Origin: CAYFPO01 sp964345035
GTDB taxonomy: Bacteria > Fidelibacterota > Marinisomatia > SCGC-AAA003-L08 > GCA-002704045
Direction of reading: 5' to 3'
Assembly (NCBI GenBank): GCA_964345035.1
Contig: CAYFPO010000004.1
Span: 13,749 to 77,748, forward strand
DNA: 64,000 nt
Part shown: one piece after another, positions 42,963-53,253 of the stretch
Layout of the letters: each line of letters begins with the position of its first letter
Position numbering within the stretch: the stretch's first letter is position 1
Translations under genes and position numbers: made by a program
The notes under the pieces: model-generated
Seen by the model: the letters and a program-made list of their open reading frames with translations, nothing else
Databases searched by the model: none
Told to the model about the DNA's origin: nothing

Positions 42963-45900
42963 ATGAAGTTACTGGTTGGTAATGTAAACTATCAGCAAAA
43001 TCGCTTGCCATTAATATTATTTTTACTATTATATTTTTCTATTAGTCTAACTCAGGAAATTCCTGGATGTACTAACCCGGAAGCAGACAATTTCAATCCA
43101 GAAGCAACAGCATATGATGGATCCTGTATATTTTCTGAAAATCCTTTTGAAGGTGGTTGGAATCAATCACAATATCAAGCCTTTTATTTATTCCTATCTG
43201 CTTCTATTGATGAAATTGACTTAGAAGAAGGAGATTGGATAGGTGCATACAGAGATATAGATGGAGATGGCTGGGGTGACATACTAGTTGGAGCTGGTGG
43301 TTATGGTCTTGATGAATTTAACGATTTTCCTGGCTGGTCAACAGTGCCCGCAATGGGTGAAGATCCTACCCCATGGACAGAAGGATACTTACTTGATGGT
43401 GAAACTCCAGTTTTTAAAATATGGGATGCATCAACTGGTATTCTCCATGACGCATTTGCAATCGTTCCGCCCTGGGAGTTCAATGGTGTATTTTTTAATT
43501 TTTCCGTAGATGTTATACATGATTGCGCAGATGTTCTTGGTGGACATGCTTATATTGACGATTGTGATACCTGTTCCGGCGGAACAACCGGACTTGTTCC
43601 CAACGCTGATCTCGATTGTATGGATGTATGCTATGGATTGGCAATAGTTGATGATTGTGGAATCTGTTCACTTGGCACATCCGGACATTCTCCTAATGTA
43701 GATTTGGACTGTGAAGGTGTATGTTTTGGGGAAGCATTTGAAGATGTATGTGGTGTTTGTTCAGGCGGAACTACCGAACATGAACCTAATAGTGACCTTG
43801 ATTGTGCTGGAGTATGTTTTGGCGATGCAATTGAGGAATCATTTTGGTATGACTCAGATGGCGATGGATTAGGTGCTGGAGAAGAATATCTTTTATGTAC
43901 AGGGATGATACCTGATAATTGGGTTGATAATAATCTGGATGAAGATGATAACTGTGCATCAAATATTCACGATTGTAATGGTGATTGCGACGGCAATGCT
44001 ATTATCGATGACTGTGGAATATGTGGAGGTGCCAATGTAGATTTAGATTGTGAAGGTGTTTGTTTTGGTTCTGCATTTATAGATTATTGTGGTGTATGCA
44101 GTGAAGGAACTACTGGACATGGAGCAGGAAGTGATGATAATGGATGTGGATGTTTTGCTCCTGAGGCTCAAACATATTATCAAGATATTGATGGCGATGG
44201 CCTGGGATATGGAGATGGACTTGAATTTTGTGGAGATGAATTTCCAGATAGCTGGGTATCAAATAATGATGATGCTGAACCAAATTGCGGCACTAATGAT
44301 ACTGATAGTTGTGGTATATGTGCCGGTAATAATGAAGATTTAGATTGTAATGGAACATGTTTTGGTAGTGCAATAGTGGACGAATGTGGAATTTGTGGTG
44401 GTATTGGAGACTCTTGTAATTCACCAACAGCTAACAATATGAATCTGACTACTGGTGAGGATACATCAATAGAATTTACATTTGATATGAATGATCCAAA
44501 TGGTGATGTATTATCTCCGCAAATTCTCATTCCTCCAACATACGGTGAAATCACAGTTAACGGAATGTCGGGTATTTATACCCCGGATGTAGGATATATT
44601 GGGTTCGATAATTTTACCTATTTAGCTTTTGATGGCAGTTGGACCTCAAATTCCGCAACCGTTGACATTGAAATTGTTTTAGTAAATGATCCACCATTGG
44701 CAGTATCTGAGGAATATATTATGCTGGAAGATGAAATACTTAATATTACTTTAGTGGGTAGTGATGAGGAAACATCAGAATTGACTTTTGATATTGATAC
44801 ATTTCCACAAAACGGGATATTGACTGAAGAAAGAGCAATAGCTCTCTATACTTATGTTCCCTTTGAAAATTATTTCGGACCGGACTATTTTGTGTATTCC
44901 GTTAGCGATGGTGAAATATCAACCTCTGCCGAAATAACTATTTCGGTACTTCCTGTAAATGAACCTCCTTTAATCTTTGGACAATCCCACACTATTCTTG
45001 AAAATGGCAGTATTTCGATAGAAGTAAGTATGATAGATTATGATGGTGACAATTTAGAAATGAACATTATATCGGGGCCTCATCATGGAACAATTACCGG
45101 TGATGTAATTAACGGTGCATTTACTTACAATGCTGAAAACGGATTTTATGGTGAGGAATTAATTGTTGTACAGGCTAGAGAATTGGATACTGAACAAAAT
45201 CTGACTTCCGATCAATCCTCAATTATAATCAGTATTTTACCGGTTAATGAAGCACCTGTCTCACAGGATTTATCAATTATTTTAATGGAAGATAGTCAAA
45301 TTGAAATTGACCTGATTGCAACAGATTCAGATGGAGATGAATTAGAATATATAATTGATAATTATCCCCTTTATGGGACACTCACTGGTTCCGGATCTGT
45401 TTACACTTATTCTCCATCAGATAACTATAATGGTACTGATTCATTTACATATTTTGTAAGTGACGGGTCTGAAAATTCCATTACATCTCAAGTATTACTT
45501 GAAATTACGCCCGTAAACGACACACCTACAGCATTGTCGGGAGAATTTGAAGATGTAGATCAAAATGGTTTTGTTTTTGTTTTAAATGAATTTATTACTG
45601 ATCTTGATGGTGATGATTTAACAATACAATTCATTCCTGAAATTGATGGTATGGGTTTTTCAGTTTTTGGTGGTACTATAGTTCCTTTGGGTGGGAATAC
45701 ATTTTTATATTCGTCCACTACAATTTTCACTGAAGATTATATTTTATATAAGGCAAAAGATGGTCAATCTGAGTCAAATGTTGCGACTATTACTTTATAT
45801 CTATCTTCCGGAAGAGAAACCCCGGATCCTTCTTCACCAATGGCATTCAGTCAAACAGTTGATATTATGGAAGATACACCATTTGGAATCACATTGGTTG

Positions 45901-48900
45901 GATTTGATATGACTGCTATGTGGCCGGTTGATGGGAGTGCATTTTTTACAGTTTTTAATGGTCCATCACATGGCACATTGGGTGAACCGATTTTATTAAC
46001 GACTGTTCCGGGTGTCTTGATACAATGGTTTGTTCCATATACCCCAAATTCAGATTATTCTGGCAATGATAGTTTTGACTATACCGTTCACAATCCGAAT
46101 AATAACAGCCCTGAATCATATCCTGGTGAAGTTTCGATTACCGTATATGAAATAAATGATCCACCAGTAATCAGTACGATAAATGATTTTGCAATGAGTG
46201 AAGATGAGACGACCATTTTACCAATATCCTACTCAGATCCAGATAATGATTTAATTTTTTCAAGCTCATCTACAAATAGTGATGACATTTCAATCTCTTT
46301 TTACAATATTTCTGATACAACTGCAGAGGTGATAATTGCACCTCACGCCCATATTTCAGGTGAATTTATTATCACTCTGACAGCAAGTGAATCCGATGGT
46401 GATTTACAGGATTCTGAAACTTTTACTTTGACGGTAAATGAAGTAAACGATGCCCCATCCATGGTGCCCATAGATAATAAAATAACAAATGAGGACCAAA
46501 CCATTGAGGTTAGCCTATTTGCTGAAGATGTAGATGGGAATGTTACATTTGAATTTAGCGTTGTAATAACAGATGGAATGGATTTGGTTTCTGGATCAAT
46601 CGTCGGAAATGTATTGACATTAACACCAGAACCAAACAAATCAGGTCTCGCTTCCATTTCTGTAACAGCAAATGATGGTATAGATTCATCTGCTCCTGTT
46701 GAGTTTAATTTGACCATTCAAAGTATTAATGATGAACCTGAGTTAGAACCTATAGAAAACCCTCCCTTAGCATATGAAGATGGCAGCAATATAAATGTTT
46801 ATATTTCTCCAATGGATGAAGATGGCGAGAATCTGAACATTGAAATTATTTCTTCAAATATAGCTCTATTTCCAGAAGGAAGTATTAACGTAGATCCTGT
46901 CAATCCGCCTGCAGGGAGTGAAGTTTTAATTAGCTTGGATCCAGCGGACAATATGTTTGGTGATGATATTATCATTGTAAAAGTAAATGATAATATTTCA
47001 AGTGTTGCACAACAGTTTGCAGTAGAAGTAGTTTCCGTGAATGATCCGCCAAATATTACACCAATTGAAGATTATCAAATAAACGAAGATGGTGTATTGA
47101 TATTTGATATTTATGCCAATGATATTGAAGGCGATGAGATTGAATATTCTATTTCTACAGGAGAAAATTTCAGTGTTGGATTAACAGGTAACACAGTACA
47201 AATTATTCCAGAACCTGATTTCACTGGTGTGGAAGAATTTAATATAACAGTCTCTGATGGTGTCGATGCCTCTTATGATTCTTTTCTTGTTGAGGTAATA
47301 CCTGTAAATGACCCGCCAATTATAACTTCCTTTCCCGTAGTTACAGCCGTTGAAGATCAGGAATATTCCTATCTCGTTACCGTTGAAGACGTTGATGATG
47401 CAGTATTTTTATATAGTCTTACCAATGCTCCGGAAGGTATGGAAATATCAGATATTGGTTTAATCAATTGGATACCCACAGAAGGAATATACAGCTCTGG
47501 ATCTATTACTGTTTCAGTGACTGATAATGGTGGAGAAATTGCAACTCAGATTTTTAATATTATTGTTACACCTGTGAATGATCCACCCACTATAATTTCC
47601 ACACCACCTGTGGATGAAATATCTACAGGAGAAGTATTTACTTATCAGGTAGAAGTTGATGATCCTGATGATGATCAATTCAATTATATATTAATTAATG
47701 CACCATCCGGTATGAATACCTCTAATTCAGGTTTAATAACCTGGACACCTGAATTTTCAGGGACCTTCGGTCCTATAACAATTGTAGTATCTGATGGTGG
47801 TGAAGATGGTGCTGAACCCGATTCACAGGATTTTAGTGTAATTGTATTTACAACCGACTGTTACGGAACTTTGAACGGTTCAGCCTATTATGATGATTGC
47901 GGTGAATGCGTTGGTGGTGAAACCGGATTAACTGAGAATTATGCTAAAGATTGCGCAGGAGTTTGTTTTGGAATTGCATCTATTGATGATTGTGGAGAAT
48001 GTACCGGCGGTACAATTCCCCTTGAACATAATTATGCATTGGATTGTAATAATGATTGTTTTGGATTTGCATTCATGGATAATTGTGGTGTATGTTCTTC
48101 TGGTAATACTGAACATATTGCAAATTCAGATATAGATTGTAATGGAGATTGTGCTCAGGATACTCCGGTAAGTTGTGAAGACGAAAATTGCGGGAATGCT
48201 GTAATTGACTTTTGTGGAACCTGTTCAGAAGGTGCAACCGGAATACCTATTAACAGTGAAGATTTGGGATGTGGCTGCTTTGCCCCGGATGAAATTGAAT
48301 ACTGGGTAGATGAAGATGCTGACGGGCTGGGCGCTGGTGATGGTTCTTTATATTGTCCTGAACTTGGAGATATTTTTACTGACGATACAATTTTTGATTT
48401 AGTTCCTCCGGGCTGGGTGAATAATAACGATGACTTCTGTCCGTTGGATAATGAAAACGATGCTGATAGTGACGAAATATGTGGTGATGTTGATATCTGT
48501 CCATACGATGACGAAAACGATGCTGACAATGATAATATCTGTGGGGATATTGATATATGCCCCTATGATGCTGAAAATGATGCTGACAATGATGATGTTT
48601 GCGGCGATGTAGATACATGCCCGGGATATGATGATAATCTGGATGCTGATACAGATGCAATCCCGGATGATTGTGATACATGTCCTCAGGACGCTGAGAA
48701 TGATGCAGATAATGATACGATCTGCGGTGACATTGATATATGCCCTTATGATGCGGAAAATGATATTGATCTGGATACTGTGTGCGGTGATGTTGATAAT
48801 TGTCCTGCAATATCCAATGAATCTCAATGGGATTATGATTTGGATGGGGCAGGTGATGCGTGTGATACTGATGATGACAATGATGATGCCCTTGATGAAA

Positions 48901-50207
48901 ATGACTCCGATGATAACAATGAATTTATTTGCAGTGATAATGATGAAGATGCCTGTGATGATTGTTCAAGTGGAACTTTTAATACATCAATGGATGGACC
49001 AGATGATGATGCTGATGGAATTTGTATATTAAGTGATGTTGATTTGGTGTTGGATGATGGGAATAATCTGGTGAGTTTTTATGCATTGCCATCAGATTTA
49101 TCCATACCGTCAATTTTCAATAGTATGGGAAGTGATATTGTTGCGGTTATTGGTGAAGGTGTTGTCTCCTATCATCAGGAAAACGGTAGTTGGATTGGTA
49201 GCTTAGGAGAATTAAGTCATCCGGACGGATATTGGCTAAAAACCGGATTAGAAACTCCAGAGGAACCCCGTGAATTTGAAGTGATTGGGACTCCTATTTC
49301 ACCGGTTACTTATACTTTACATGACGGGAATAATCTTGTTTCTTATCCATATCCATTTAGTCAGAGTTTGGAAAGTGCACTACCAGATTATGTTGAATCT
49401 GAATTATGGGGTATTGTAGGTGAAGGAGTAGCCGCAACATTGATCGATGGAAATTGGGTTGGATCTCTTTCTATATTTGAAGGTGGTAAAGGGTATTGGA
49501 TAGTATCTAATATAGATGATTTGAGCTTTGAATATAACTCACCTCCTGAAGGATTACCGCGAAATGAAATTACTCAGAATGAAATACACCAAGCTCCAAC
49601 TCCATTTAATTTTGTACAGTCAACAAGACAGGCGTTTTACTTTATTGATAATGTCACGTACAATAATAATCCAATTGATTTAGGTGATTGGATAATTGCA
49701 TATAGAGAAAATGTTGTAGTTGGTGCCAGAATGTGGTCTGGAAACCATACAGATATTCCTGTAATGGGATATGATGAATTTTCAAATACTATTGGATATT
49801 GTTCAGAAGGAGATATACCACAATTCAAATTGTTTAGAGAATCAACAGGTGAGCTGATCCAATTATTTACCAATGGAACTGAACCCTGGACAAATATTGG
49901 TATTTATACTATAAATGAAATGTCCGATGAACCGCTTGTGCCTAATTCAGTTTCACTCGGAAATGCATACCCAAATCCCTTTAATGCTTTTACATCTATT
50001 GAATTCGGATTATCTAACGATAGTTTTGTTACTATTTCAATCTTCGATATTCTTGGTAAGAGAATTTCACTATTAGTCAATAATCAGTTTACAGCAGGAT
50101 TTCACACAATAACCTGGGATGCATCTTTGCACTCAACAGGAGTATATTTTATACAGATGCACACTGAGGGCCAAATTCAAACAAAAAAAATTCTTTTAGT
50201 TAAATAG
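42963..50207 (+). CDS. Giant multidomain surface protein with type IX-like sorting domain
   Basis: A 2414-aa secreted protein. The signal peptide (about 1-30) is followed by PGCTNPEADNFNPEATAYDG. A Cys-rich repeat block follows (about 189-489; units like DDCGICGG...LDCEGVCFG). Cadherin/tandem-95-like beta repeats linked by VNDPP or VNEPP come next (about 489-1629). Then come a second Cys-rich block (about 1632-1820) and Asp-rich thrombospondin-3-like Ca2+ repeats (about 1825-1995; CPYDAENDADND...CGD). Two DDGNNLVSF-type modules lie at about 2028-2182. The end, SLGNAYPNPFNAFTSIEFGL...GVYFIQMHTEGQ, is a T9SS type A-like sorting domain. An adhesin or calcium-stabilised S-layer-like protein is likely; no enzymatic domain is seen. 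GAGGAGGAGG precedes the start. Confidence 0.93.
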   Translation: MKLLVGNVNYQQNRLPLILFLLLYFSISLTQEIPGCTNPEADNFNPEATAYDGSCIFSENPFEGGWNQSQYQAFYLFLSASIDEIDLEEGDWIGAYRDIDGDGWGDILVGAGGYGLDEFNDFPGWSTVPAMGEDPTPWTEGYLLDGETPVFKIWDASTGILHDAFAIVPPWEFNGVFFNFSVDVIHDCADVLGGHAYIDDCDTCSGGTTGLVPNADLDCMDVCYGLAIVDDCGICSLGTSGHSPNVDLDCEGVCFGEAFEDVCGVCSGGTTEHEPNSDLDCAGVCFGDAIEESFWYDSDGDGLGAGEEYLLCTGMIPDNWVDNNLDEDDNCASNIHDCNGDCDGNAIIDDCGICGGANVDLDCEGVCFGSAFIDYCGVCSEGTTGHGAGSDDNGCGCFAPEAQTYYQDIDGDGLGYGDGLEFCGDEFPDSWVSNNDDAEPNCGTNDTDSCGICAGNNEDLDCNGTCFGSAIVDECGICGGIGDSCNSPTANNMNLTTGEDTSIEFTFDMNDPNGDVLSPQILIPPTYGEITVNGMSGIYTPDVGYIGFDNFTYLAFDGSWTSNSATVDIEIVLVNDPPLAVSEEYIMLEDEILNITLVGSDEETSELTFDIDTFPQNGILTEERAIALYTYVPFENYFGPDYFVYSVSDGEISTSAEITISVLPVNEPPLIFGQSHTILENGSISIEVSMIDYDGDNLEMNIISGPHHGTITGDVINGAFTYNAENGFYGEELIVVQARELDTEQNLTSDQSSIIISILPVNEAPVSQDLSIILMEDSQIEIDLIATDSDGDELEYIIDNYPLYGTLTGSGSVYTYSPSDNYNGTDSFTYFVSDGSENSITSQVLLEITPVNDTPTALSGEFEDVDQNGFVFVLNEFITDLDGDDLTIQFIPEIDGMGFSVFGGTIVPLGGNTFLYSSTTIFTEDYILYKAKDGQSESNVATITLYLSSGRETPDPSSPMAFSQTVDIMEDTPFGITLVGFDMTAMWPVDGSAFFTVFNGPSHGTLGEPILLTTVPGVLIQWFVPYTPNSDYSGNDSFDYTVHNPNNNSPESYPGEVSITVYEINDPPVISTINDFAMSEDETTILPISYSDPDNDLIFSSSSTNSDDISISFYNISDTTAEVIIAPHAHISGEFIITLTASESDGDLQDSETFTLTVNEVNDAPSMVPIDNKITNEDQTIEVSLFAEDVDGNVTFEFSVVITDGMDLVSGSIVGNVLTLTPEPNKSGLASISVTANDGIDSSAPVEFNLTIQSINDEPELEPIENPPLAYEDGSNINVYISPMDEDGENLNIEIISSNIALFPEGSINVDPVNPPAGSEVLISLDPADNMFGDDIIIVKVNDNISSVAQQFAVEVVSVNDPPNITPIEDYQINEDGVLIFDIYANDIEGDEIEYSISTGENFSVGLTGNTVQIIPEPDFTGVEEFNITVSDGVDASYDSFLVEVIPVNDPPIITSFPVVTAVEDQEYSYLVTVEDVDDAVFLYSLTNAPEGMEISDIGLINWIPTEGIYSSGSITVSVTDNGGEIATQIFNIIVTPVNDPPTIISTPPVDEISTGEVFTYQVEVDDPDDDQFNYILINAPSGMNTSNSGLITWTPEFSGTFGPITIVVSDGGEDGAEPDSQDFSVIVFTTDCYGTLNGSAYYDDCGECVGGETGLTENYAKDCAGVCFGIASIDDCGECTGGTIPLEHNYALDCNNDCFGFAFMDNCGVCSSGNTEHIANSDIDCNGDCAQDTPVSCEDENCGNAVIDFCGTCSEGATGIPINSEDLGCGCFAPDEIEYWVDEDADGLGAGDGSLYCPELGDIFTDDTIFDLVPPGWVNNNDDFCPLDNENDADSDEICGDVDICPYDDENDADNDNICGDIDICPYDAENDADNDDVCGDVDTCPGYDDNLDADTDAIPDDCDTCPQDAENDADNDTICGDIDICPYDAENDIDLDTVCGDVDNCPAISNESQWDYDLDGAGDACDTDDDNDDALDENDSDDNNEFICSDNDEDACDDCSSGTFNTSMDGPDDDADGICILSDVDLVLDDGNNLVSFYALPSDLSIPSIFNSMGSDIVAVIGEGVVSYHQENGSWIGSLGELSHPDGYWLKTGLETPEEPREFEVIGTPISPVTYTLHDGNNLVSYPYPFSQSLESALPDYVESELWGIVGEGVAATLIDGNWVGSLSIFEGGKGYWIVSNIDDLSFEYNSPPEGLPRNEITQNEIHQAPTPFNFVQSTRQAFYFIDNVTYNNNPIDLGDWIIAYRENVVVGARMWSGNHTDIPVMGYDEFSNTIGYCSEGDIPQFKLFRESTGELIQLFTNGTEPWTNIGIYTINEMSDEPLVPNSVSLGNAYPNPFNAFTSIEFGLSNDSFVTISIFDILGKRISLLVNNQFTAGFHTITWDASLHSTGVYFIQMHTEGQIQTKKILLVK
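43530..44430 (+). repeat. Cys-rich coding repeats, block 1
   Basis: Degenerate tandem units of about 100-130 nt encode the pattern D-D-C-G-I/V-C-S/G-G-G-(T-T-G-H)-N-x-D-L-D-C-x-G-V-C-F-G-x-A. Units occur back to back within the giant surface gene, and similar ones recur at 47860-48240. Spacing of Cys is regular, suggesting repeated disulfide-bonded modules. Confidence 0.8.
47860..48420 (+). repeat. Cys-rich coding repeats, block 2
   Basis: Three further DDCGEC(T/V)GG...LDCNNDCFG type units inside the giant surface gene, closely resembling block 1 but separated from it by about 3.4 kb of beta-repeat coding sequence. They end in an EDADGLGAGDGSLYCPELG segment that leads into the calcium-type repeats. 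Confidence 0.75.
48436..48950 (+). repeat. Thrombospondin-3-like Asp-rich repeats
   Basis: Tandem units encode C-P-x-D-x-E-N-D-A-D-N-D-x-I-C-G-D-x-D-I, about seven copies including one with CPAISNESQWDYDLDGAGDA. The Asp spacing matches calcium-binding TSP3 repeats. DNA copies share gatgctgaaaatgatgctga-like stretches. Confidence 0.78.
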
Positions 50208-50339
50208 TAAACATAAAAAAAATAATTACAAAATATTTTATTAAATCATCCTGATATTTTTATTAATTTATTCCCCTTCACTGTTTGGATTCAATTCTGT
50301 TACCTGATTAATTTTATCTCTCAGTAATATTCATATTAC

Positions 50340-50424
50340 GGAGAGGTGTCAGAGCGGCTTAATGTGCACGCCTGGAACGCGTGTGTCCCAATAGGGATCG
50401 GGAGTTCGAATCTCCCCCTCTCCG
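50340..50424 (+). tRNA. tRNA-Ser (anticodon GGA)
   Basis: Acceptor ggagagg (50340-50346) pairs with cctctcc (50417-50423), with discriminator G. The anticodon arm cacgc-ctggaac-gcgtg gives anticodon GGA. A class II variable arm (tgtcccaatagggatcg) and a T loop ttcgaat follow. CCA is not encoded. Confidence 0.92.
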
Positions 50425-50528
50425 CAATTTTTAAATTTATTCTCATTTCACTGGATTATTTCTTTGTTCGTCCCCGGTTAAGATTGCTAAACTTTTGTAT
50501 GGATTTTCTTTCCATATTTATCTTCTAA

Positions 50529-53234
50529 ATGGCATCACAAAAAAGACTGTATCTTATTGATGGAATGGCGCTCATTTACCGGGCGCATTTTGCATTAATC
50601 AAACAACCGCTTATGACCAGTGACGGCAGACATACATCTGCCATTTTTGGTTTTATGAATATGATGGAACGATTAATACGGGAACGGAGTCCGGACATGC
50701 TTGCAGTTATTCTGGATAGTAAGCAACCTACATTCAGACATGATATTTATACTGAATATAAAGCAACCCGTGAAAAAATGCCCGATGAGCTCACTGAACA
50801 ACTGGAACCGCTTTTTGAAGTAATTAAAGCAACGAGAATTCCCATTGTGCAGCATCCGGGATTCGAAGCAGATGATATAATTGGTACACTTGCAAAACAG
50901 GCTGACAATGATGGATTAAGAACCTATATTGTTTCGGGGGATAAAGATCTGATGCAGCTGATCACTGACAATGTATTTTTATTTACACCCGGTTCAAGAT
51001 GGAAACCGGATACCATCTATGATCATAAAGCTGTAGTAGAAAAATGGGGCGTACCGCCTGATAAAATTATTGATTTCCTGGCTCTTACCGGTGATATATC
51101 CGATAATGTTCCCGGCATTCGGGGAATAGGACCAAAGACAGCAAAAAAATTAATCGATCAGTTTAAAAACCTGGACAAACTTCTTGAAAACGCTGAAGAT
51201 ATAAGCAATATCAAATTACGTGACAAAGTGATGCAGAATAAGGATTTGGCTTTATTATCAAAAGAGCTTGTCACCATTCATCTGGATGTACCGGTAGAAC
51301 TACATATTCAGGATTTTGAGAGACAGCCAATGGATACTCCAAAATTAACAAAATTACTTCAAGACCTTGAATTAACCAGCATCCTGAACAGAATCGATAA
51401 ATTTAACGGTACAGCTACACCAGATATTGCAGAAGATATAGATAAAAATTACACAACCGTAACTTCTCATGAAGAATTGGATAATTTATGTAAAGAGCTG
51501 CTGGAGGCTGAAATAATCTCATTTGACACGGAAACAACCTCTACCGATCCCAACAGAGGAGAACTGGTTGGTATGAGTTTTTCTACCAAAGAAAATACCG
51601 GCTGGTATATACCTGTCAAATGCCCGGATATAACGAACCAGTCAAATCTATCCTTAAAAGAAATTCTGGAAAAACTGCGTCCAATATTTGAGGACGAATC
51701 GCATCGAATTTGTGGGCAAAATATCAAATATGATGCACTGGTTCTTAGGAAGTATGGAATACATCTCAATGGCATTGAATTTGACACGATGATTGCAGCT
51801 CATTTGATCAGACCGGATTTAACTTCATTGAAAATGGATACATTGTCACAACTGTATTTGTCGTACAGAATGCGTCCTATAGAAGAACTAATAGGAACCG
51901 GAAGCAGCCAAAAAACTATGGATGAAGTACCATTAAACGATGTTTCATTTTATGCTGCAGAAGATGCAGATGTTGCATTACAGTTGACCAACATATTGGG
52001 TGGTTTTCTGAAAGAGGAAGAGCTGGAATTACCCTTCAGGAAAGTTGAGATTCCCTTAATCCCTGTTTTGATCAAAATGGAAAGTAATGGTGTATATCTG
52101 GATCTTGATTTCCTGTCTGATCTCAGTAATGAATTTGGTGGGAAAATGGAATCAATTAAAGAGGATATTTACACATCTGCAGGCAAAGAATTCAATATTA
52201 ACTCACCGAAACAATTAGGAGAAATACTATTTGATGACCTTGGATTGAAAACTGTCCGGAAAAGAAGCACGGATGTGAATGTTCTTGAAGTGCTGAAAAA
52301 TCACCATCCGCTGCCCAAAATGGTATTGGATTACCGGAAATATATGAAATTGACTTCCACATACATTGATGCATTTCCGAATTTTGTTCATCCTGATACA
52401 GGCAGAGTTCATACGTCACTGAATCAAACCATCGCAGCAACCGGCAGATTATCCAGCACCCGGCCCAATTTTCAGAATATTCCAATCAGAACAGAGATCG
52501 GCAGGGAAATCCGAAAGGCGTTTACAACTCAGGCACCAGGGTGGAGTATCTGCTCTATGGATTATTCCCAAATTGAACTTAGAATTATGGCACATCTCGC
52601 AGATGAATCTGCATTGATTAATGCATTTGAAAATGAAGAAGATATTCACGCTAGAACTGCATCCTTAGTTTTTGATACTCCTGTTGAAGAAGTTACACCG
52701 GATCAAAGGAGATCTGCAAAAGTTGTTAATTTTGGAATTATGTATGGTGCAGGTCCATATAGAATGTCACAGGAATTGAGCATTTCCATGGCGGATGCAA
52801 AGGAGCTTATTAATACATATTTTACAACTTACCCGGGAATCAGAAAGTTTATTGATAACACTATTATTTCTGCAAAACAGAAAGGATTTGTATCCACATT
52901 AATGGGCAGAAAACGGAAAACACCAAATCTGAGATCCAAAAGACAACAGGTTGTTCAGGCTGAAGAAAGGGCAGCAATCAATATGCCTATCCAGGGGACT
53001 GCAGCTGAATTGATCAAAATTGCTATGATTAATATTCATCAAGAAATGAAAGATCGGTCCATGAAAAGTAAAATGATCCTTCAAATTCACGATGAACTTT
53101 TGTTTGAAGCTCCAAACAATGAAATTGATGAACTCACTGCATTGGTATCTCAGAAAATGGAAACCGCATTAGAATTATCGGTACCACTTAAAGTTGATAC
53201 GGGAATAGGCGTTAACTGGTATGATGCACATTAA
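50529..53234 (+). CDS. polA: DNA polymerase I
   Basis: A 901-aa repair and replication polymerase. The 5'-3' nuclease domain is at about 1-290 (LIDGMALIYRAHFAL, then GFEADDIIGTLAKQ and GDKDLMQLI). The 3'-5' exonuclease domain begins at about 325 and keeps the catalytic pair in SFDTETTSTDP, so proofreading is expected. The polymerase domain has motif A SMDYSQIELRIMAHLAD (about 675), motif B RRSAKVVNFGIMYG (about 728) and motif C QIHDELLFE (about 855). It follows the tRNA by about 100 nt. Confidence 0.97.
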   Translation: MASQKRLYLIDGMALIYRAHFALIKQPLMTSDGRHTSAIFGFMNMMERLIRERSPDMLAVILDSKQPTFRHDIYTEYKATREKMPDELTEQLEPLFEVIKATRIPIVQHPGFEADDIIGTLAKQADNDGLRTYIVSGDKDLMQLITDNVFLFTPGSRWKPDTIYDHKAVVEKWGVPPDKIIDFLALTGDISDNVPGIRGIGPKTAKKLIDQFKNLDKLLENAEDISNIKLRDKVMQNKDLALLSKELVTIHLDVPVELHIQDFERQPMDTPKLTKLLQDLELTSILNRIDKFNGTATPDIAEDIDKNYTTVTSHEELDNLCKELLEAEIISFDTETTSTDPNRGELVGMSFSTKENTGWYIPVKCPDITNQSNLSLKEILEKLRPIFEDESHRICGQNIKYDALVLRKYGIHLNGIEFDTMIAAHLIRPDLTSLKMDTLSQLYLSYRMRPIEELIGTGSSQKTMDEVPLNDVSFYAAEDADVALQLTNILGGFLKEEELELPFRKVEIPLIPVLIKMESNGVYLDLDFLSDLSNEFGGKMESIKEDIYTSAGKEFNINSPKQLGEILFDDLGLKTVRKRSTDVNVLEVLKNHHPLPKMVLDYRKYMKLTSTYIDAFPNFVHPDTGRVHTSLNQTIAATGRLSSTRPNFQNIPIRTEIGREIRKAFTTQAPGWSICSMDYSQIELRIMAHLADESALINAFENEEDIHARTASLVFDTPVEEVTPDQRRSAKVVNFGIMYGAGPYRMSQELSISMADAKELINTYFTTYPGIRKFIDNTIISAKQKGFVSTLMGRKRKTPNLRSKRQQVVQAEERAAINMPIQGTAAELIKIAMINIHQEMKDRSMKSKMILQIHDELLFEAPNNEIDELTALVSQKMETALELSVPLKVDTGIGVNWYDAH

Positions 53235-53253
53235 TTGTAGACTGGAATAATAC

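Noticed and set aside
48376..48827. Minus-strand open frames rich in His and Tyr inside the giant gene
   Set aside because: They are antisense shadows of the Asp-rich repeat coding sequence and have no start context or family match.
43530..48950. Tandem repeats considered as CRISPR or other arrays
   Set aside because: They are in one long open frame, diverged, and encode regular Cys- or Asp-rich protein motifs.
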